64,000 nucleotides of DNA from Bacteroidota bacterium (GTDB lineage Bacteria > Bacteroidota > Bacteroidia > UKL13-3): the NCBI GenBank assembly GCA_027484685.1, contig JAIXSO010000019.1, positions 1 through 64,000 of the forward strand. Reading direction: 5' to 3'. The notes under the pieces were generated by a model. That model saw only the letters and a program-made list of their open reading frames with translations, was not told the DNA's origin and ran no database searches. Each line of letters opens with the position of its first letter. Position 1 is the stretch's first letter. Positions 59,324 to 64,000 of this stretch are shown here, piece by piece. The position numbers were made by a program, and so were the translations under genes.

Positions 59324-59857
59324 TTAAAACATCAAATCAAACTCTTGCTTTACAAAATGTAAAGCTTTGTGAGTTGGTGTTTCATTCATTTTTATAATCT
59401 CTTCAAAAATGGCTCTACTTAAATCAATTCCCACACAATTTGGACCAAGATTAGAATAAGAAGTATTGATTAAATTAATCATCTCTTCTTTTACCACTCT
59501 AATCATTTGCCAACATTGGCTCGAAACGTATAATTGTTGCGAAATGTTGTGGTTAAACTCTTGATTGATGCTTGCTATCAAATCCATTTTTAATTGCGAT
59601 GCACTGATACCCGGTTGATGGATACGCATTACCAAACTTTCAGGACTTATGCGCTCAATAAACAAAATCATACGTTCATAAGCTTGCAATTTTAAAGGTA
59701 ACAAAGTTTTTTCTTGCTCTTTTCTTAAGTCAATCATTCGCTTTTGATACTTATCATCAAAAAATGCTTTTTGTTGATAGTAAACCACTAAAAATATTAC
59801 CAAAGCAGGTAATAAATATTTTAAAAAATCTAGGAAAAATGCAAAACTTTCGTTCAT
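59324..59857 (-). CDS. Conserved membrane-anchored helical protein
   Basis: 177 residues. One N-terminal membrane helix (YLLPALVIFLVVYYQQ, about 14-29), then a long helical region: YQKRMIDLRKEQEKTLLPLK, ERMILFIERISPESLVMRIH and later INQEFNHNISQQLYVSSQCW. I recognise this as a Bacteroidota-conserved family without assigned function; no catalytic motif. The soluble part probably faces the cytoplasm. It is 11 bases downstream of rnc, with a terminator after it, so it ends the acpP-fabF-rnc transcription unit. Confidence 0.65.
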   Translation of the reverse strand: MNESFAFFLDFLKYLLPALVIFLVVYYQQKAFFDDKYQKRMIDLRKEQEKTLLPLKLQAYERMILFIERISPESLVMRIHQPGISASQLKMDLIASINQEFNHNISQQLYVSSQCWQMIRVVKEEMINLINTSYSNLGPNCVGIDLSRAIFEEIIKMNETPTHKALHFVKQEFDLMF

Positions 59858-59868
59858 GAGTATTTTAA

Positions 59869-60882
59869 TTAATTATTGGTTTTAACCTCTTCCGTTTGGT
59901 CATCTAAAACCTTGTTTAAATGAATGCTTTCCGAATTTATTTCTAAGTTAACTTCAGTTTCAGCAAGTAAATCTTCTGATTCTGTTTCTTCAAATAAGCC
60001 ATCTTCCAAATTTTCATTTATCAGATTATCATTACTTTCATTAATAGTTTCAGTTAAAGTTTCTTCAATTGCCTCATCAACTAAAACCTCTTCATCCCTA
60101 TTTTCAATATTTTCTTGATGGGTAAAAAAGTCTTTAGGTGTATTTTTTAGCAATTCAAGTGCTTTTTCAGAAGCTTGCTGTTCAGCTTGTTTTTTATTGG
60201 TATGTTCGGCTTCGCCAAACACTTTTTTGTTTACAATTACCGAAACTTTAAATATTTTTTGTTTACCATGAGTCAATTCATCCACTTTAAAATCTAAGTT
60301 CATACCCGATTTTTGAGTGTATTCAATTAACCTACCTTTAAAGTTCTTTTCAGTTTGTTGCAATTTATCTACATCAATATGCAAACGAAGCAACTTTTCA
60401 ATAATAAAGTATTTTGATTTTTTAAATCCTTTATCTAAAAATATAGCACCAATAAAGGCTTCTAAGGCATTGCCAAAAATGCTATTTCTAACATTGATGT
60501 TTTGCATGCTTTTTCTATCGTACTCAACCAATTCGCTCAAACCAATTTTAAGAGCCAAATCGTTTAGACTAACACGACTAACAATTTTTGAGCGTAACTC
60601 TGTTAAAAAACCCTCGTCTTTGTAAGGATATTTTTTAAATAAATATTCAGCAATTACTGAGTTTAATACGGCATCGCCCAAAAATTCTAGCCTTTCATTA
60701 CTATTTTTACTACCACTATTATGAATTTTACTGGCAATAGAATGGTGTCTTAACGACTGCTTATAGCAACTTAAGTTTAAAGGTGTAATACCTGTAATCT
60801 GTTTTATCCTTGTAAATAAAACACGATCTTTAGAAAGATAGTATTTAAAATAAGAAAAAAAGGTAACCAAATTATTCCTCAA
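59869..60882 (-). CDS. rnc: Ribonuclease III with acidic C-terminal tail
   Basis: 337 residues; the start is TTG at 60882, overlapping the fabF stop by 11 bases. RNase III signature NERLEFLGDAVLNSVIAE near 60-77 with Glu and Asp of the metal site, EAFIGAIFLDKGF near 135-147 and a dsRNA-binding domain KGRLIEYTQKSGMNLDFKV near 180-198 to KKQAEQQASEKALELL near 226-241. The last 90 residues are an acidic, low-complexity tail (ENIEDRDEEVLVDEAIEETL-like), absent from the usual ~226-residue enzyme. It processes rRNA and structured mRNAs. The acpP-fabF-rnc order is typical of Bacteroidota. Confidence 0.93.
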   Translation of the reverse strand: MRNNLVTFFSYFKYYLSKDRVLFTRIKQITGITPLNLSCYKQSLRHHSIASKIHNSGSKNSNERLEFLGDAVLNSVIAEYLFKKYPYKDEGFLTELRSKIVSRVSLNDLALKIGLSELVEYDRKSMQNINVRNSIFGNALEAFIGAIFLDKGFKKSKYFIIEKLLRLHIDVDKLQQTEKNFKGRLIEYTQKSGMNLDFKVDELTHGKQKIFKVSVIVNKKVFGEAEHTNKKQAEQQASEKALELLKNTPKDFFTHQENIENRDEEVLVDEAIEETLTETINESNDNLINENLEDGLFEETESEDLLAETEVNLEINSESIHLNKVLDDQTEEVKTNN

Positions 60883-62125
60883 ATTTCTTTATAATAATCG
60901 AAGCATTGTGGCCACCAAAACCAAATGTATTACTTAAAACTGCTTTTACCTCGCGGTGTTGAGCTTTGTTAAAAGTTAGGTTTAATTTAGGATCAAATGC
61001 AGGATCATCAGTAAAGTGATTGATAGTTGGAGGAATGATACCTTTATTAATAGCTAACAAACTAGCAATTGCCTCAATAGCACCAGCTCCTCCAAGTAAA
61101 TGACCTGTCATTGACTTAGTAGAACTAATATTAATATTGAAAGCATGTTCACCAAAAACAGCTTGAATAGCTTTTATTTCTTGCGGATCACCAAGTGGAG
61201 TAGATGTTCCGTGTACATTCACGTAATCAATTTCGGTTGGTTGCATACCCGCATCTAATAATGCAGCTTTCATAACATTGGCAGCACCAATTCCTTCTGG
61301 ATGAGGGGCTGTCATGTGATAAGCATCGGCAGTTGCTCCATAACCTACTATTTCGCCATAAATTTTAGCACCACGAGCTTTGGCATGCTCTAATTCTTCA
61401 AGCATTAATGCACCAGCACCTTCACCTAACACAAATCCATCTCTATCTAAATCGAATGGACGTGAGGCAGTTTCTGGACTATCATTTCTTTCAGAAAGCG
61501 CTTTCATTGAGTTAAAACCACCCATTGCAGCTTCGTTTACTACAGCCTCAGAACCACCAGTTAAAACCATATCGGCTCTATTTGATTGGATGTACATAAA
61601 TGCATCTCCAATAGCATTGGTACTTGAAGCACAAGCAGAAACAACTGCAAAGTTTGGACCTCTAAATCCGTATTTTATTGAAATTAAGCCCGCTGCAATA
61701 TCAGCAATCATCATAGGAATAAAGAAAGGGCTAAAGCGAGGGGTTCCATCGCCTTTAGCAAACGAAGTAACTTCGTCTAAGAAAGTTTTCAATCCACCAA
61801 TTCCAGAAGCCCAAATTACACCAACTCTATCTTTGTTAACTGTTTCTAAATCAAGTCCGCTGTCTTTAACGGCTTCATCAGAAGTTACCATAGCAAATTG
61901 GGTAAATCTGTCCATTCTTCTAGCATCTTTTTTATCAAGATACTGGTTTGGATCAAAGTTTTTTACTTCGCAAGCAAATTTTGTTTTGAAATGGGTGGTA
62001 TCAAATTGGGTAATAGGCGCACTGCCACTTACCCCATTTGATAATCCATTCCAATACTCCTGCAAACTGTTACCTATTGGAGTTATAGCCCCAAGGCCAG
62101 TAATTACTACTCTGCGTTTATGCAT
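60872..62125 (-). CDS. fabF: Beta-ketoacyl-ACP synthase II
   Basis: 417 residues, family length. RRVVITGLGAITPIGNSLQE at 4-23, active-site Cys in VSACASSTNAIGDA near 160-173, first His in VHGTSTPLGDPQEIKA near 301-316 and second His in SMTGHLLGGAGAIEAI near 336-351, followed by SNTFGFGGHNA near 398-408. It elongates fatty acids by condensing acyl enzyme with malonyl-ACP. Located 53 bases after acpP and overlapping rnc by 11 bases, so these three genes form an operon. A long opposite-strand frame over this gene is a shadow. Confidence 0.97.
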   Translation of the reverse strand: MHKRRVVITGLGAITPIGNSLQEYWNGLSNGVSGSAPITQFDTTHFKTKFACEVKNFDPNQYLDKKDARRMDRFTQFAMVTSDEAVKDSGLDLETVNKDRVGVIWASGIGGLKTFLDEVTSFAKGDGTPRFSPFFIPMMIADIAAGLISIKYGFRGPNFAVVSACASSTNAIGDAFMYIQSNRADMVLTGGSEAVVNEAAMGGFNSMKALSERNDSPETASRPFDLDRDGFVLGEGAGALMLEELEHAKARGAKIYGEIVGYGATADAYHMTAPHPEGIGAANVMKAALLDAGMQPTEIDYVNVHGTSTPLGDPQEIKAIQAVFGEHAFNINISSTKSMTGHLLGGAGAIEAIASLLAINKGIIPPTINHFTDDPAFDPKLNLTFNKAQHREVKAVLSNTFGFGGHNASIIIKKFEE

Positions 62126-62178
62126 GTAAGATTAGTTTTGGGAGATGTTTGTTTTAATTTTTTTGTAAAATTAACTGA

Positions 62179-62418
62179 TTATGGTTTTACATTTTGTTCA
62201 ATGTAACTAACAGCTTGCCCAACTGTACCAATTTTTTCAGCTTGATCATCAGGAATTGCAATATTAAATTCTTTTTCAAATTCCATAATAAGCTCTACAG
62301 TATCTAATGAATCTGCGCCTAAATCGTTTGTAAAACTTGCTTCGTCTGTAATCTCAGCTTCTTCAACACCAAGTTTGTCCATGATGATGGTTTTTACTTT
62401 TCCTTTAATTTCTGACAT
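62179..62418 (-). CDS. acpP: Acyl carrier protein
   Basis: 79 residues, acidic. The phosphopantetheine-accepting Ser is in [13 protein letters not shown] near residues 34-46. Helix I ([20 protein letters not shown]) and helix III ([19 protein letters not shown]) match bacterial ACP. It carries acyl chains in fatty-acid synthesis and is a partner of the adjacent FabF. First gene of the acpP-fabF-rnc unit; the 264-base gap to upp upstream should contain its promoter. Confidence 0.97.
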   Translation of the reverse strand: MSEIKGKVKTIIMDKLGVEEAEITDEASFTNDLGADSLDTVELIMEFEKEFNIAIPDDQAEKIGTVGQAVSYIEQNVKP

Positions 62419-62682
62419 TTTTGTATTGTTTAAATTTTTAGATGTGGGTGCAAATAAAGCAGTTTTTATTAAAAAAATAAATTTTTATCTATTTCAGTAA
62501 TTACTACAGCTCGTTTTGCGGTTGATTTTTGTTTTTATTATATTGTGTTTTTTTAATATTTTAGTTACAATAATTTGATTTTCAGCACTATTGCTTTTAA
62601 CACCTTTTGTATCAATTTTGTGAATAATATTTATGTTAATTGTAAAATTTACCTTTCTAAAAACAATAAAAATGGTGAATAG

Positions 62683-63327
62683 TTATAGTTTTATTCCATA
62701 TGCTAAATCGCCTGCATCGCCCAAACCAGGAACTATATAACTGTTTTCATTTAAATCTTTATCAATAGCTGCTGTAATAATGCTAGCTTTAGGCATAAAA
62801 CGGTTTACATAAACCAAACCTTGCTCACTTGCTATAAGACTTGCAATAATAACCTTAGCAGGAACCCCATGTTTACAAATGGCCTGATAAGCCAAATACA
62901 TACTTCTGCCTGTAGCTAACATTGGATCTATCAGTATTACTGTTTTATCTTTTAAATTAGGCGAAGCCATGTATTCAACTACAATTTCAAATTCACCAGG
63001 AGCACTGTGTTTTCTGTATGCCGAAACGAAAGCCGAGTCTGATTGATCAAAAAAATCTAAAAAACCTTCGTGCATAATCAATCCAGCGCGTAAAATACTG
63101 CAAACCACAGGTTGATTATTAATTACATTTACCTCGGTGTCTGCTAATGGAGTTGTAACAGTTTTGGTTTCATAGTTTAATTGCTTACTTACTTCGTAAG
63201 CCAGTATTTGAGCTATTCTAAATAAATTTTTTCTGAACCTAAGCGCATCTTTTTGTACTTCTTTATCTCTGATTTGAGCTAAAAAATGTTGTACAATGGA
63301 GTTGTTTTCAGAAAGATTGATTAACAT
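62683..63327 (-). CDS. upp: Uracil phosphoribosyltransferase
   Basis: 214 residues. N-terminal helices, then PVVCSILRAGLIMHEGFLDF near 73-92 and the PRPP-binding loop TVILIDPMLATGRSMYLAY near 128-146, with GLGDAGDLAYGI near 201-212 as the uracil-binding end. It salvages uracil to UMP with PRPP. Cytoplasmic. The preceding WD40 gene ends 22 bases upstream on the same strand, so the two may share a transcript. Confidence 0.93.
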   Translation of the reverse strand: MLINLSENNSIVQHFLAQIRDKEVQKDALRFRKNLFRIAQILAYEVSKQLNYETKTVTTPLADTEVNVINNQPVVCSILRAGLIMHEGFLDFFDQSDSAFVSAYRKHSAPGEFEIVVEYMASPNLKDKTVILIDPMLATGRSMYLAYQAICKHGVPAKVIIASLIASEQGLVYVNRFMPKASIITAAIDKDLNENSYIVPGLGDAGDLAYGIKL

Positions 63328-63349
63328 AAAACTTGTAATTTAAACTCAA

Positions 63350-64000
63350 TTATTTTTTTAATGAAGGCGTTTTGTAAATTCTAACTGAATCTACTTTATT
63401 TTTTACCTCAATAGCTTTTATATCTACCTTGGATTTCATTAATTGATATTTTATGCTATCTTGTTTAGTTAAAGTTCTAATTTTCATTACACTATCAATA
63501 GAATTTTGAAATTTATTGACTAGTAACGCGCTGGCTTTATTTTCACTTACAGTGATTGGGTCAACCAAATCGGTAGGGTAAATTCGAACACCATAGTTTG
63601 AACTTCCTTTAAGCATAGGCGCGGCAGCTATTTGGCGATAACGTTTAAAAAATACTAAATCGCGTGTGTTAAATCCTTGTGGAGTAATGCTTTCAATTAA
63701 TTTTCCGGTTTCCACTTCCCAAATTTTTATGCTTCCATCATTACAACCAGTTGCACAGTATTTGCTATCGAAACTAAAAGCCACTGCTGTAACTTTCCAG
63801 CAATCAACGGCTAATTTACGCAACTCTTTACCAGTCTTTAAATCCCAAATTCTAGCGCTTTTGTCATTACTACCAGTTAATAAATACATCTGGTTAGGGC
63901 TAATTTCTAATGCATTAATAGCATCAGTATGACCCACAAATGTGCGTTGAGTTTGTCCATTTGCAGCATTTATTACCTTTACAAAAGGTTCTTGACCAGC
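63350..64000 (-). CDS. WD40 repeat protein (partial, runs off the right edge)
   Basis: The frame is open from the right edge (AGQEPFVKVINAANG) to the stop at 63350, 216 residues. Two clear WD40 units: GHTDAINALEISPNQMYLLT-type start with GSNDKSARIWDLKTGKEL, then VTAVAFSFDSKYCATGCN-type with DGSIKIWEVETGKLI, each with the GH/WD spacing. A degenerate third unit and a helical tail (KQDSIKYQLMKSKVD) follow. WD40 propellers are scaffolds for protein binding; the N-terminal part beyond the window would be needed to say what else the protein carries. An internal GTG at 63937 is not the start. Confidence 0.8.
   Translation of the reverse strand, partial: AGQEPFVKVINAANGQTQRTFVGHTDAINALEISPNQMYLLTGSNDKSARIWDLKTGKELRKLAVDCWKVTAVAFSFDSKYCATGCNDGSIKIWEVETGKLIESITPQGFNTRDLVFFKRYRQIAAAPMLKGSSNYGVRIYPTDLVDPITVSENKASALLVNKFQNSIDSVMKIRTLTKQDSIKYQLMKSKVDIKAIEVKNKVDSVRIYKTPSLKK

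Noticed and set aside
61380-62129. 249-codon + strand frame opposite fabF
   Set aside because: It lies fully antisense to the well-supported fabF and its serine/proline/alanine-rich product is the expected reverse reading of that gene.
1-64000. tRNA, rRNA or riboswitch genes
   Set aside because: Intergenic regions were read for cloverleaf arms, CCA ends and known riboswitch cores; nothing convincing was seen.

Overview
The window is a low-GC (AT-rich) stretch of a Bacteroidota chromosome. Three secreted proteins carry type IX secretion (T9SS) C-terminal sorting domains (18.3-21.1 kb and 30.1-30.8 kb) and a PorV/PorQ-type T9SS outer-membrane protein is present (55.3 kb). A TonB-dependent receptor, Bacteroidota-type lipoproteins, a histone H1-like Lys/Ala protein and the order acpP-fabF-rnc fit the same phylum. 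Start codons are generally not preceded by Shine-Dalgarno sequences. I cannot fix the genus; a Chitinophagales/Sphingobacteriales-like lineage is a guess. No rRNA, tRNA or CRISPR array was seen.

Layout. (1) 0.6-5.5 kb: a + strand run of nine small stress-type genes (DUF4142 lipoprotein, flavin split-barrel stress protein, alpha/beta hydrolase, PA2169-type four-helix protein, DUF6496 peptide, pterin carbinolamine dehydratase, Tat-exported zinc alcohol dehydrogenase, FMN reductase). (2) 5.5-6.1 kb: a hairpin-rich gene-free stretch with a perfect 27-bp inverted repeat. (3) 6.9-17.1 kb: a minus-strand accessory region of mostly orphan genes (lipoproteins, two tandem DEDDh exonucleases, an endonuclease V-like protein, a MORN-like protein, an ATP-grasp protein, a PspC/PadR pair), many of them separated by full or partial copies of a composite ~200-bp repeat. 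One gene there (9266-9759) is frameshifted. (4) 17-36.5 kb: mixed housekeeping and secreted functions: GlcNAc kinase, T9SS cargo, an Ada-like/AlkB alkylation-repair pair, an SDR/hydrolase pair, a membrane-anchored PD-(D/E)XK protein, M20 dipeptidase, ABC exporter, aroQ, M13 peptidase. (5) 36.6-44.8 kb: lepA, lipB, a complete IS4-like insertion sequence with 11-bp inverted repeats, a 9-bp target duplication and a nonsense-mutated transposase, then M23/LysM peptidase, threonylcarbamoyl-AMP synthase, the H1-like protein and cinA. (6) 44.8-51.7 kb: a probable copper cluster on the minus strand (HYC_CC_PP-type protein, MbnP-family lipoprotein, di-heme cytochrome c peroxidase, periplasmic HMA-domain protein, TonB-dependent receptor), next to a lipoprotein truncated haemoglobin and a divergent anti-sigma/cupin-like gene. 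(7) 52-64 kb: dipeptide epimerase, GNAT/nitrilase fusion, PorV-like protein, purC, rnc-fabF-acpP, upp and a WD40 protein that runs off the right edge.

Most notable. The 44.8-49.8 kb cluster puts an MbnP-family protein next to a di-heme peroxidase of the MbnH type. In the characterised pairs the peroxidase converts a tryptophan of MbnP to kynurenine to make a copper site. Here they are combined with a secreted metal-binding HMA protein and a TonB receptor, which suggests a copper capture and import (or copper sensing) system at the cell surface. The repeat-punctuated gene array at 6.7-15 kb is the second item worth following.
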